The notes beneath the pieces are model-generated. The model ran no database searches. It was not told the DNA's origin and saw only the letters and a list, made by a program, of their open reading frames with translations. The translations under genes were made by a program, and so were the position numbers. Of a DNA stretch of 64,000 bases, positions 51,930-62,200 are shown piece by piece (positions within the stretch are counted from its first letter, which is position 1; the number at the start of each line of letters is the position of its first letter). This DNA comes from an uncultured Algibacter sp. (GTDB lineage Bacteria > Bacteroidota > Bacteroidia > Flavobacteriales > Flavobacteriaceae): assembly GCA_937958265.1 (NCBI GenBank), contig CALGNX010000019.1, forward strand, positions 1-64,000, given 5' to 3'.

Positions 51930-51962
51930 CAAAGATAAATAAAGATGAATTGAAAAAACAAA
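51930..51962 (-). promoter_or_regulatory. Near-consensus Bacteroidetes promoter (TTTG, 21 bases, TATCTTTG)
   Basis: Minus strand TTTG (51959-51962), 21-base spacer, TATCTTTG (51930-51937). Both boxes are exact and the spacing is within the Bacteroidetes range, making it the best promoter match seen in this window. It points left into the 480 bases before ruvB. Confidence 0.6.
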
Positions 51963-52007
51963 TTGAACATACTAACTGAATTATAAATTCAGAAATGTTA
52001 AAACAAA

Positions 52008-52034
52008 AAAACCCATCTTAGTTAGATGGGTTTT
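52008..52034 (-). terminator. Terminator of the act-cta operon
   Basis: AAAACCCATCT (52008-52018) and AGATGGGTTTT (52024-52034), a perfect 11-bp stem with a five-base loop. On the minus strand it is followed by TTTTGTTTT. Located 21 bases after the ctaD stop. Confidence 0.88.
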
Positions 52035-52054
52035 ATATAATTTTAATTATTAAC

Positions 52055-53851
52055 TTAATGTTGTAATTCTTCTTCACCTTCCATAAGAGGAACGTTTTGA
52101 GGTACAAAATCCTCATCATGCCCAGGCTTACTATAATCATAAGACCAACGGTAAACATGCGGAATAGCACCTGGCCAATTCCCGTGTACATGCTCTACAG
52201 GTGTTGTCCATTCCAAGGTTGTAGATTTCCATGGATTCATAACCGCTTTTTTACCATAAAACATACTCACAAAGAAATTATATAAGTAAATAAGCTGAAC
52301 TAGACCACCAAACAAGGCGAATAAGGTAATAACTACATTCACATTTGCTAAATCATCGAACAAAGGGAAATTGGAATTTGTATAGTAACGTCTTGGTAAA
52401 CCAGCCATACCAATAAAATGCATAGGGAAAAATACGCCATAAGCACAAATCGCAGTTATCCAAAAGTGAATATAACCCAAATTCTTATTTAACATACGAC
52501 CAAACATCTTTGGGTACCAATGGTAAATACCAGCAAACATACCATACAAAGCAGAGATACCCATAACTAAATGGAAATGCGCTACAACAAAGTATGTATC
52601 ATGTACATTAATATCCAAAGCACTATCACCCAAAATAATTCCAGTTAAACCTCCAGTAATAAATGTAGAAACTAAACCTATTGAGAATAGCATTGCTGGA
52701 TTCATCTGCAAATTACCTTTCCACAAGGTAGTAATAAAATTAAAAGACTTAACAGCAGAAGGTATTGCAATTAATAGCGTTGTAAAAGTAAAAACAGATC
52801 CCAGGAATGGATTCATTCCAGAAATAAACATATGATGTCCCCAAACGATAGTAGATAAAAAGGCAATTGCTAGAATAGAAGCTATCATAGCTCTGTATCC
52901 AAAAATTGGTTTACGCGAGTTTGTAGCTAAAACCTCAGATGTAATTCCCAAAGCAGGTAATAAAACAATATAAACCTCAGGATGTCCTAAAAACCAAAAT
53001 AAGTGCTCAAATAATACTGGCGAACCTCCTTGGTAATGCAAGACTTCACCTTGAATAAAAATATCCGAAAGGAAAAAAGATGTTCCAAAACTTCTATCCA
53101 TGATAAGTAACAAAGCCGCAGAAAGTAATACTGGGAATGAAACTACACCAATAATAGCTGTAACAAAAAATGCCCATATAGTTAAAGGTAATCTCGTCAT
53201 AGACATTCCCTTAGTTCTTAAATTAATTACCGTAACAATATAATTCAACGAACCAAGCAAAGATGATGCAATAAAGAAAGCCATTGAAACTAACCATAAT
53301 GTCATACCCATACCAGAGCCACCCTGTGCCATAGGCAATGCGCTTAAAGGCGGGTAAATAGTCCATCCTGCTGCGGCAGGTCCTGCCTCTACAAATAAAG
53401 AACCAACCATAATAACACCAGACAAAAAGAATAACCAATAAGAAACCATATTAAGGAATCCAGAAGCCATATCTCGAGCTCCAATTTGAAGTGGAATTAA
53501 CAAGTTACTGAACGTACCACTTAAACCACCAGTTAGAACAAAAAATACCATAAGTGTACCATGAATGGTAACCAATGCAAGATAGATATCGGCATCCATT
53601 ACACCATCCGGTGCCCATTTACCTAATAACGCTTCAAAAATTACATTAGGCTCCTCTGGCCATGCTAATTGCATGCGCATCATCATGGACAAAACAACAG
53701 CAACCACCCCTAGAATAGTAGCGGTAACCAAATACTGTTTAGCAATCATCTTATGATCCTGACTAAAAATATATTTAGTTATGAAAGTTTCTTTATGATG
53801 ATGTAATCCGTGATCGTCGTCGTGAGCGTGGTTATCTGCGTGTGCTGACAT
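52055..53851 (-). CDS. ctaD: Cytochrome c oxidase subunit I
   Basis: Catalytic subunit of the terminal oxidase, holding the low-spin heme and the heme-copper oxygen-reduction site. The 598-residue protein has about twelve membrane segments, HLFWFLGHPEVYIVLLPALG (with the His ligated to CuB and the cross-linked Tyr), STIVWGHHMFISGMNPFLGS (two CuB His) and DTYFVVAHFHLVMGISALYG (heme His pair). The N-terminus is His-rich (seven His within residues 4-19). Last gene of the act-cta operon, 27 bases after ctaC; terminator follows directly. Confidence 0.96.
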   Translation of the reverse strand: MSAHADNHAHDDDHGLHHHKETFITKYIFSQDHKMIAKQYLVTATILGVVAVVLSMMMRMQLAWPEEPNVIFEALLGKWAPDGVMDADIYLALVTIHGTLMVFFVLTGGLSGTFSNLLIPLQIGARDMASGFLNMVSYWLFFLSGVIMVGSLFVEAGPAAAGWTIYPPLSALPMAQGGSGMGMTLWLVSMAFFIASSLLGSLNYIVTVINLRTKGMSMTRLPLTIWAFFVTAIIGVVSFPVLLSAALLLIMDRSFGTSFFLSDIFIQGEVLHYQGGSPVLFEHLFWFLGHPEVYIVLLPALGITSEVLATNSRKPIFGYRAMIASILAIAFLSTIVWGHHMFISGMNPFLGSVFTFTTLLIAIPSAVKSFNFITTLWKGNLQMNPAMLFSIGLVSTFITGGLTGIILGDSALDINVHDTYFVVAHFHLVMGISALYGMFAGIYHWYPKMFGRMLNKNLGYIHFWITAICAYGVFFPMHFIGMAGLPRRYYTNSNFPLFDDLANVNVVITLFALFGGLVQLIYLYNFFVSMFYGKKAVMNPWKSTTLEWTTPVEHVHGNWPGAIPHVYRWSYDYSKPGHDEDFVPQNVPLMEGEEELQH

Positions 53852-53878
53852 AATCTTATATCGTATTTAGCTTTTAAA

Positions 53879-54952
53879 TTAATTTAATAAAGAGTTCTTA
53901 AATTCCTTTTGTTCGGCAATCCAAGCATCGTACTCTTCTTGAGTTTCAACTATAATATTCATTTGCATGTTGTAGTGAGACCTACCACAAATTTTATTAC
54001 ATAATAGTAAATAATCAAACTCATAACGCTCTAAGGCATCCTCCCCTTTAGCAATTAATGCCTTACTTTTCTCTACCCTTATCTTATTAATTCTGGTAAT
54101 TTTTTCTTGCATTTGAGGAGTTTCTCGCATCTCCGCCGTTGTAACAGTAGGTGTGAAACCAAATTGTGTTATCATACCTGGAACACAATTCATTTGTGCT
54201 CTAAAATGTGGCATGTAAGCAGAATGCAAAACATCCTGAGAACGCATTTTAAACAAAACAGGTCTTCCAACAGGCAAATGTAATTCCGTTGTAATAATAT
54301 CATCCTGTGCATTAGGATCAGATTCATCTAACCCAAGAATGTTAGCACGATCAATATCTATTAATCTTACATTAGCCTTTCCAAGTGTGTTATCGGCTCC
54401 AGCATACCTCGCTTTCCAGTTAAACTGCTGAGCGTACAACTCAACAACCAATGGATCGTCGCTTTCATCAACGCCCATAACAGAAATCCAAGTATTTAAA
54501 CCATATATTACTAAGCCAGCCAAAACAATTACAGGAATAATAGTCCAAATAGCCTCTAATTTATTATTATCAGCAAAAAACAGGGCCTTTCTACCCTTTT
54601 CACCCTTATATTTAAAAGCGAAATAGTGCAGTAAAAACTGTGTAATTGTTTGCACAAAGAAGATCACAAACATAGTGATAATCATAAGATTATCAATAGT
54701 AGGTCCATGAGCAGAAGCCGAATTAGACGTAAGCGGCAAGTCACCATATTTTACAAAACAAACTATGGTAATGGCGTAAATGAATACCAAGAAAGCAATC
54801 ATTAAATAGCCGTTTAATGAGTTATCCTTATCGGTAGCAACTTCAGGCGTTAAGCCTTTTGTCCTGGTCTGCGCCAAATCAAAAATCTTTATCATTTGCC
54901 AAATGGCAACTAAAATAAATACTAAAACTATAATTGTTAATAACGTAGTCAT
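53879..54952 (-). CDS. ctaC: Cytochrome c oxidase subunit II (CuA)
   Basis: Accepts electrons from cytochrome c through the CuA centre. The 357-residue protein has an extra N-terminal membrane segment, two subunit-II helices (around 85-105 and 130-155), ELYAQQFNWKARYAGADNTL and the CuA site in YLLLCNKICGRSHYNMQMNI, where both Cys, the His and the Met are present. Other CuA His is in DVLHSAYMPHFRAQMNCVPG. There is no fused cytochrome c domain, so electrons must arrive from ActE/ActA-type hemes or a separate cytochrome. Located 27 bases from ctaD and 29 bases from actF. Confidence 0.95.
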   Translation of the reverse strand: MTTLLTIIVLVFILVAIWQMIKIFDLAQTRTKGLTPEVATDKDNSLNGYLMIAFLVFIYAITIVCFVKYGDLPLTSNSASAHGPTIDNLMIITMFVIFFVQTITQFLLHYFAFKYKGEKGRKALFFADNNKLEAIWTIIPVIVLAGLVIYGLNTWISVMGVDESDDPLVVELYAQQFNWKARYAGADNTLGKANVRLIDIDRANILGLDESDPNAQDDIITTELHLPVGRPVLFKMRSQDVLHSAYMPHFRAQMNCVPGMITQFGFTPTVTTAEMRETPQMQEKITRINKIRVEKSKALIAKGEDALERYEFDYLLLCNKICGRSHYNMQMNIIVETQEEYDAWIAEQKEFKNSLLN

Positions 54953-54981
54953 CGGTATGGTTCGTCTTTATTTATGTGAAA

Positions 54982-56334
54982 TTAATAATGAAAATCTTCA
55001 CTCTCTTTTCTAAAAGGATAACCTTTTACAAGCAAAGGTGCTTTTGTTAAAGCGGTAAATACTACAAATATAAATAGACCTGCAAACAACATTACAGAAG
55101 CAATTTCAGGAATGCCTATAAACCATCTATCTCCAACCGTGGCCGGCATAATCATATTAAATATATCAATGTAATGACCGGCAAGAATTACAATACCTAC
55201 CATTACAACAAACCATGACATACGCTTATACTCCGCATTCATCAACATTAGTAATGGAAAAATAAAATTCATTACGACCATACCTAAAAATGGTAGTTTA
55301 TAATCCTGAAAACGTGATACAAAATAAGTAACTTCTTCAGGTATATTTGAATACCATATTAACATAAACTGTGAAAACCATAGATATGTCCAAAAAATAC
55401 TTATAGCAAACATAAATTTAGCCACATCATGCAGATGGTTTTCATTTACAAAATCCAAATAATTACGAGACTTTAAATAAACAGTAACCAAAGCAATTAC
55501 AGTAATACCACTAACAAACATACTAGCAAAAACATACCATCCAAAAAGTGTAGAAAACCAATGTGGATCAACACTCATTATCCAATCCCAAGACATAACA
55601 GACTCCGAGTATATAAAAAACACTAAAAAGGCTGCAGCAATGCGAAAAGATTTTTTGAAATTAGAATTATCCTCTGCTGTATCTTGAGCAATTGAGAACT
55701 TACGTGCAAAATGACGGTATAAAGCCCATCCTGCTATAAAAATAAGACCCCTGATAGTGAACCAAGTCAAATTTAAATAGTCGGACTTATTAGCTATTAT
55801 TTCATCATGTGCAACAACATCAGGATCCATCCAAATAAAGATATTATAATGACCCAAAGTTCCGGAAGCCACTGCTATACCAAGCACGATAAGCGCACCT
55901 GGCAACAGATATGCAGTAATACCCTCCATGACCCTAAATAATACAGGAGACCATCCTGCCTGTGACGCAATCTGAATAGCATAAAAGGCCAAAGCCCCAA
56001 GTGCTATCATCATAAAAAAGAATGCAGCAACATACAATGCCGACCAAGGTCTGTTAGATAATTGGTGTTGTACATGCTCGGCATGAGCATCGGAATGATG
56101 TTCTGATACCTCATGTTCTACACCCGAATGTGTGTTTTCACCATGAACTTCTGATCCACTATGCAAATCTGCATCATCGTGCCCACCTCCATGATGTGCC
56201 GCTTCATGTGCTAGCATTGTCTTAACATCATCCAAAGATTTATGAGAATTCATAAAGCCATAAACAACGCCTATAGCACCAATAACGATGAGCGCAATAG
56301 AAAACATTTTTAATTTATTCGAGAATGTGTACAT
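54982..56334 (-). CDS. actF: Alternative complex III subunit ActF (quinol:cytochrome c oxidoreductase membrane subunit)
   Basis: A 450-residue membrane protein with about ten helices, the second large quinone-side subunit of alternative complex III and related to ActC. Conserved segments: YFFMMIALGALAFYAIQ-like helix, YSESVMSWDWIMSVDPHWFS and LFGWYVFASMFVSGITVIAL. Between helix 1 and helix 2 (residues 43-90) lies a His-rich loop with 13 His, probably facing the periplasm or cytoplasm as a metal-rich tail. Located between actE and ctaC with 27-29-base gaps. Confidence 0.92.
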   Translation of the reverse strand: MYTFSNKLKMFSIALIVIGAIGVVYGFMNSHKSLDDVKTMLAHEAAHHGGGHDDADLHSGSEVHGENTHSGVEHEVSEHHSDAHAEHVQHQLSNRPWSALYVAAFFFMMIALGALAFYAIQIASQAGWSPVLFRVMEGITAYLLPGALIVLGIAVASGTLGHYNIFIWMDPDVVAHDEIIANKSDYLNLTWFTIRGLIFIAGWALYRHFARKFSIAQDTAEDNSNFKKSFRIAAAFLVFFIYSESVMSWDWIMSVDPHWFSTLFGWYVFASMFVSGITVIALVTVYLKSRNYLDFVNENHLHDVAKFMFAISIFWTYLWFSQFMLIWYSNIPEEVTYFVSRFQDYKLPFLGMVVMNFIFPLLMLMNAEYKRMSWFVVMVGIVILAGHYIDIFNMIMPATVGDRWFIGIPEIASVMLFAGLFIFVVFTALTKAPLLVKGYPFRKESEDFHY

Positions 56335-56361
56335 ATCTATATATAAACTTATCTAAACTTC

Positions 56362-56916
56362 TTACTTTTCTAAATCTGCCTTTAACTTTAAAACGAAAGC
56401 AACTACCTGCCAACGTTCCTCTTCATTAAGTTGATTGGCGTAACTACCCATCGAGTTCTTACCATAGTATATCGTGTGATAAATACTCCCTTGATTGATG
56501 GCTCTTGCCGCGTCATCATAACTAGGAATTCCTAGAATTTTTTCACGTTGAACCAACTTACCCATACCATTACCCTTAACACCATGACATATGGCGCAAT
56601 ATATGGTGTACAAAGGAGCTCCTTTTTCATAATCAATCTGCAATGAATCCAACGGGCTTTTTAATGTCTCCTTTGCTAATTCATAACCAGCCGTAGAATT
56701 CTCAATATCAAAAGGGACATAACCTCTAGGAATAGAACCTTTAGCAGGAAGCTGAGCTTCGACACCATTGGCAAAAGCATCAGATTCCGAATAAGCTTCA
56801 TAACCCACCGATTCGTACATGTTAGGCATAAATTGGAAATTTGGAGCGGTGTCTTTTTTACAAGAAACCATCAAAATAACCATCGCTATTACTACAATTT
56901 TAATTAAGCTTTTCAT
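56362..56916 (-). CDS. actE: Alternative complex III monoheme cytochrome c lipoprotein ActE
   Basis: A lipoprotein cytochrome that carries electrons out of ACIII. From ATG 56916 it reads MKSLIKIVVIAMVILMVSCK, with the lipid Cys at 19, then one heme-binding motif in YTIYCAICHGVKGNGMGKL and a Met ligand region in IYYGKNSMGSYANQL. A longer reading from 56940 would add eight residues (MIKPINID), overlap actD by 17 bases and weaken the lipoprotein signal, so I choose 56916, seven bases past the actD stop. About 184 residues, typical. Confidence 0.9.
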   Translation of the reverse strand: MKSLIKIVVIAMVILMVSCKKDTAPNFQFMPNMYESVGYEAYSESDAFANGVEAQLPAKGSIPRGYVPFDIENSTAGYELAKETLKSPLDSLQIDYEKGAPLYTIYCAICHGVKGNGMGKLVQREKILGIPSYDDAARAINQGSIYHTIYYGKNSMGSYANQLNEEERWQVVAFVLKLKADLEK

Positions 56917-56923
56917 ATCTATA

Positions 56924-57454
56924 TTAATGGGCTTTATCAACTAAATTAATTTCTACTGCTCCTGAATCCCAAAGCAAATTTTCCAATACCTCTTCGTCAC
57001 CACTAACAGGGATTTCCATAAGGAAATGATCATCTGTCGTTCTTGGATCAGGGTTTTCGGCGTTCTTAAAAGGCCACATTCTACTTCTTAAATAAAACGT
57101 TAAAACCATTAAATGAGCCGCAAAAAAGACAGTAAGTTCGAACATTATAGGAACAAAAGCAGGCATATTTTCTATATAACTAAAACTTGGCTTACCACCA
57201 ATATCCATTGGCCAATCTTCAATCATTATAAAATTCATCATGGTAACCGCAACGGTCAATCCAATCAAACCATAAATAAAAGCAGTGATAGCAAGACGCG
57301 TTGGTGCTAAACCCATCGCTTTATCTAAGCCGTGAACCGGAAAAGGGGTATATATTTCTTCAATGTGAAATCTTTCTGCTCTTACCTTTTTAACGGCAGA
57401 CATTAAAACATCATCATCGGTATAAATAGCGTGAATAACTTTTGAAGCTTCCAT
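56924..57454 (-). CDS. actD: Alternative complex III subunit ActD (DUF3341)
   Basis: A 176-residue protein of the DUF3341 family: soluble N-terminal part (IHAIYTDDDVLMSAVKKVRA, PFPVHGLDKAMGLAPTRLAI) and two membrane segments (about 65-87 and 100-122) connected by a short loop with GGKPSFSYIENMPAFVPIMF. In the ACIII structure ActD packs beside ActC and ActF. Between actC (10 bases) and actE in the operon. Function is structural as far as known. Confidence 0.93.
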   Translation of the reverse strand: MEASKVIHAIYTDDDVLMSAVKKVRAERFHIEEIYTPFPVHGLDKAMGLAPTRLAITAFIYGLIGLTVAVTMMNFIMIEDWPMDIGGKPSFSYIENMPAFVPIMFELTVFFAAHLMVLTFYLRSRMWPFKNAENPDPRTTDDHFLMEIPVSGDEEVLENLLWDSGAVEINLVDKAH

Positions 57455-57464
57455 TGACTATAAT

Positions 57465-59192
57465 TTATTTAATTAGTTTTTTAGCTTGTCCAGACCAATC
57501 ATCACGCTCCGCCCTACCTGGGAAAGAACCAGTAATATCATCTAACAAATCATATTCCTTTTTTGTCATCCTACTAACCTGCAAATAGGTATGAATGCCT
57601 AAACCGTTAAGAGCAACCTCCATCTTTGGACCGATACCACTAATAATCTTCAAGTCATCCGCCTCCTGAGTAGTAGCATCAAAAGTACCTATACCTCCTA
57701 ACAAATCATTAAGCTTTTCTGCACTAATCGGTTGCGAAGATGTTATTTTCCTCTCTACCGGATTAGAACTAGATGTCCTTGCATCTGAGCCTGTTCCTGA
57801 TAGACTTTCACCTCTTTCTCTAATTTTTTTATAACGCTCACCAGAAGACTTTAAAATCGTTTTAACTTCCGCTTGAGCTATAACGGGAAATGTTCTAGCG
57901 TACAATAAAAATAGTACAAAGAAAAACCCGATGGTACCAATAAATATACCTATATCCACAAAAGTAGGCGAAAACATTGTCCATGATGATGGCAAATAAT
58001 CTCTGTGTAATGACGTAACAATGATTACAAAACGTTCGAACCACATTCCAACATTCACAACAAGTGAAATAAAGAAAGAAAACATAATACTCGTTCTAAG
58101 CTTTTTAAACCACATAAATTGCGGAGAAAAAACATTGCAACTCATCATTAATAAATATGCCCACCAGTAAGGTCCTGTAGCTCTATTTAAAAATGCATAC
58201 TGCTCATATTCAACACCAGAGTACCAAGCGATAAATAACTCTGTTATATAAGCCACACCGACAATTGAACCAGTAATCATAATAACGATATTCATCAATT
58301 CAATATGTTGTACAGTAATATAATCCTCTAAGTTACATACCTTCCTCATGATGATTAACAAAGTATTCACCATAGCAAAACCAGAAAATACCGCACCAGC
58401 AACAAAATAAGGTGGAAAAATCGTTGTATGCCAACCAGGGATAACCGAAGTAGCAAAATCAAAAGATACAATTGTATGTACCGATAGAACCAGAGGTGTT
58501 GCTAAACCAGCAAGGACTAAGGAAACTTCCTCAAAACGCTGCCAATCTTTAGCACGACCAGACCATCCAAAACTTAATAACGCATAAATCTTCTTTTGGA
58601 AAGGTTTTACAGCTCTATCCCTTAGCATAGCAAAATCCGGAAGTAAACCAGTCCACCAGAAAACTAATGAAACCGATAAGTACGTGGAAATCGCAAATAC
58701 ATCCCATAATAATGGTGAATTAAAATTAACCCATAATGAACCAAACTGATTAGGAATAGGTAATACCCAATAAGCTAACCATGGACGACCCATATGAATT
58801 ATTGGAAAGAGTCCAGCCTGAACAACCGAAAAGATTGTCATTGCTTCTGCAGAACGGTTAATTGCCATTCTCCATTTCTGACGGAACAATAATAGAACCG
58901 CAGATATAAGAGTACCTGCATGTCCGATACCAACCCACCAAACAAAGTTAGTAATATCCCAAGCCCAACCTACAGTTTTGTTTAAACCCCAAGTTCCGAT
59001 ACCCGTTGATACCGTATAAAGTATACACCCAATACCCCACAAAAATGCTACCAATGCGATAGAAAAAACTATCCACCATTGCTTATTTGCTCTTCCTTCA
59101 ACAGGTCTTGCCACATCCACAGTAACATCGTGGTATGACTTTTCTCCTAAGACTAAAGGTCTTCTAATAGGTGCTTCGTAATGAGACGCCAT
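57465..59192 (-). CDS. actC: Alternative complex III subunit ActC (NrfD/PsrC-like) with a C-terminal helix-hairpin-helix tail
   Basis: Ten-helix quinol-binding membrane subunit of ACIII. The NrfD-like core spans about 35-440, with WWVGIGHAGTLISAVLLLFR, WWTGLLPDFAMLRDRAVKPF and SFDFATSVIPGWHTTIFPPY as conserved stretches. After a charged Ser-rich linker the protein ends (about 512-575) with LKIISGIGPKMEVALNGLGI and FPGRAERDDWSGQAKKLIK, a helix-hairpin-helix domain like that found on some NuoE and ribosome-related proteins. Typical ActC proteins I know are about 460-480 residues, so the 575-residue length reflects this extra tail. Confidence 0.92.
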   Translation of the reverse strand: MASHYEAPIRRPLVLGEKSYHDVTVDVARPVEGRANKQWWIVFSIALVAFLWGIGCILYTVSTGIGTWGLNKTVGWAWDITNFVWWVGIGHAGTLISAVLLLFRQKWRMAINRSAEAMTIFSVVQAGLFPIIHMGRPWLAYWVLPIPNQFGSLWVNFNSPLLWDVFAISTYLSVSLVFWWTGLLPDFAMLRDRAVKPFQKKIYALLSFGWSGRAKDWQRFEEVSLVLAGLATPLVLSVHTIVSFDFATSVIPGWHTTIFPPYFVAGAVFSGFAMVNTLLIIMRKVCNLEDYITVQHIELMNIVIMITGSIVGVAYITELFIAWYSGVEYEQYAFLNRATGPYWWAYLLMMSCNVFSPQFMWFKKLRTSIMFSFFISLVVNVGMWFERFVIIVTSLHRDYLPSSWTMFSPTFVDIGIFIGTIGFFFVLFLLYARTFPVIAQAEVKTILKSSGERYKKIRERGESLSGTGSDARTSSSNPVERKITSSQPISAEKLNDLLGGIGTFDATTQEADDLKIISGIGPKMEVALNGLGIHTYLQVSRMTKKEYDLLDDITGSFPGRAERDDWSGQAKKLIK

Positions 59193-59217
59193 AAGTTTAT
59201 TGATTCTTTAATTAATT

Positions 59218-62200
59218 TTACGCTTCTGTTGTATTTCTAACCTTAGTATGATATTGCACATTAGGTTTTGTGCCCACACTTTCTAATAAATGATACATGC
59301 GATCATCCTTTAAAAGTTTTGCAACTTTACTATTTTTATCGTTTACATCTCCAAAAGACATCGCGCCGTTACTACAAGCAGCAGAACATGCCGTTTGGAA
59401 CTCTCCATCCATAATGACACGACCATCGCGTTTAGCATCCAAGATTGTTTTTTGTGTCTTTTGTATACACATGGAACACTTCTCCATTACACCACGAGAT
59501 CTTACCGTTACATCAGGATTTACAACCATACGACCCAAATCGTCGTTTAGATGATAATCAAACTCATCATTACCATTATATAAAAACCAGTTGAAACGAC
59601 GCACTTTATATGGACAGTTATTTGCACAATATCTTGTACCAACACATCTGTTATAAGCCATATGATTTTGCCCCTGACGACTGTGCGTTGTCGCAGCTAC
59701 AGGACACACCGTCTCACAAGGTGCATGATTACAATGCTGACACATTACAGGCTGAAACACAACCTGAGGATTTGAAGCCGGAGATTCCATTTCTCCTAAA
59801 ACGCCAATCATATCGAGTCCCTTAGTTTCCTCCTTCTTGATAATATCTTCAGCAAGAGAATCTTCAGAAGAATAATATCTATCAATTCTCAACCAGTGCA
59901 TATCACGACTACGCCTAACTTCTTCCTTACCTACAACTGGAACATTATTTTCAGCATGACAAGCTATAACACATGCCCCACATCCTGTACAGGCATTCAA
60001 ATCAATAGAAAGATTAAAATGATGACCAATAGTACGATCAAACTCATCCCATAAATCAACCTCAGGAGAGGTAACCGGTGTTTCCTCATGATTTAAAGAA
60101 ACAGTAGGAACCTTATTCCAAACATTTCTGTTTGATGTATTAAATATTTCTAGTGTAGTTTCTTTAATGATATCTCCGCGTCCCATTAAAGTATTATGTA
60201 ATTGCACCGAGGCAAACTCATGCTCTCCAGTAGCTAATTCAACAGAGACGTTTTGGACCGCATTAAAATCGTTATAAAATACATACGCATTTACACCTGT
60301 TTTCATTTCCTCTTTTAAACCCAAAGTTTTACCATAACCCAAAGCCAATCCAACAGAACCTTTTGCCTGTCCAGGCTGGATCATTACAGGCACCTTTAAA
60401 GATACACCATTTACGGTTACGTTGGCATAGCTACCGTTTAAGGCTCCTGTGGCAACATGTATATTGGACAAACCTAAATTATCCGCATCAACTTTTGAAA
60501 CAGTTAAATAATTATCCCACGAAGTTCGCGTTAAAGGATCCGGAAATTCCTGCAACCATGGATTATTGGCTTGCTGACCATCGCCCATCCCCACCTTCGT
60601 ATATAGCGTCAATTCTAGACCCTGTGAAGATGATACTTTAGATAATAGATTAGCAGCAACACCATTAGGTAGCTTAGTCAATTCATTATCTGCTTCAGAA
60701 ACAACTTCAACATCAGAACCAATATTGCCTACATAAACACCGTCATGTAATGCCTTATTAAAAGAACTTTGACCCAGTATGTTCTCACCCCAAGTATCCT
60801 TTATATAATCATGGTAAGTTGAATCATTACCATTCCATTTCAATAATGCTTCCTGAAACTGCCTTGTGTTAAACAAAGGACGTATAGTAGGCTGTGTTAA
60901 CGCATAATGACCCTTTTTTATTTCCACATCACCCCATGATTCAAGATAATGAGGAGCAGCGGCTAAATATTCCACTAACGTTGAAGTCTCATCTTCCTTC
61001 ATGGAAAACGCAACTGACAAATCAACTTTCTTTAATCCCTTAATAAAATCTGACGCATTAGGCAGCGTATAAACAGGATTAACCCCACTCATTATAATAG
61101 CACCAACATTACCCGCATTCATATCTAAAACAAGTTTAGAAACAGCAGCATCACTACCTTGTCTTGTTTTAATTGGAGCTACGCTATTGAAAGCACCACT
61201 TTGAATAAACTCATTTATCTCTAAAACTACAGTTTGCGCATTAACGTCCTGAATACCAGAAACAACAAGTCCCTTAGTTCCTGCCTTCTTAAGTTGGGCC
61301 GCCGCACCTTTAAGTGCACTATCTATACCATCGGGCAAAGATCCTGCCACAGAACCACCAACCACATAACTATAAAGCTTTGCTAACGCTACCTTCTGTT
61401 GTGTGGGCGTGAGCGGCACTCGTTTATCAGCATTAGCCCCGGTAATAGTCATATTCGACTCAAATTGAATATGCCTAGACATTTTGCCATGCTCTGGTAT
61501 TCTATTTTTAGAATAGCCAGAGTCAAATCCACCACCCTGCCAATCTCCAAGGAAATCCGCACCAATAGAAACCACAGTCATCGCTTTAGCAAAATCATAA
61601 TTTGCTAAACCACGTTCGCCATATTTCAATTCATAAGCATCAAGTGCACAAGATTCCGAAATAGAATCATAAACTACATGCCTTACATTACCGTATTTTT
61701 CCTTAAATTCCGATATTAACTTAGAAGTAGAGGGACTCGCAAATGTTTGTGTAAATAACACTATGGATTTACCAGAACCAGCAATACTATTTAACCTAGC
61801 AGTAGTTTCAGAATCAAAATCATTCCAAGACAATGAATTAGCATTCTTTTTAGGGCTTTGAACCCTTAAACTATCATAAAGTCCTAAAACGGAAGCATTA
61901 ACCCTAGCATTGGCACTACCCTTAGTAGATGCCATTTTGTTATTTTCAATTTTAATTGGACGACCCTCTCGAGTTTTAACTAAAATACTTGCAAAATCAA
62001 AACCATCTGCTATAGTTGTTGCATAATAATTTGCAACACCAGGAATAATTTCCGTTGGCTGAACAACATAAGGTATCGACTTTACCACTGGGCCCTCGCA
62101 AGCCGCCAAAGAAGCCGCAGCAGTGCTAAACCCAACATATTTTAAGAAATCACGACGTGTTGTAGAACTTGACTCCAACACTTCCTTATCTCCCAAAAAT

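Larger units (their letters stand above)
51448..52054. other. 607-base gap upstream of ruvB
   Basis: AT-rich. Contains at its right end the ctaD terminator (52008-52034) and a well-formed minus-strand promoter (51930-51962) that points toward ruvB 480 bases away. No ORF above about 30 codons seems real; a small RNA or a long ruvB leader is possible. Confidence 0.5.
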
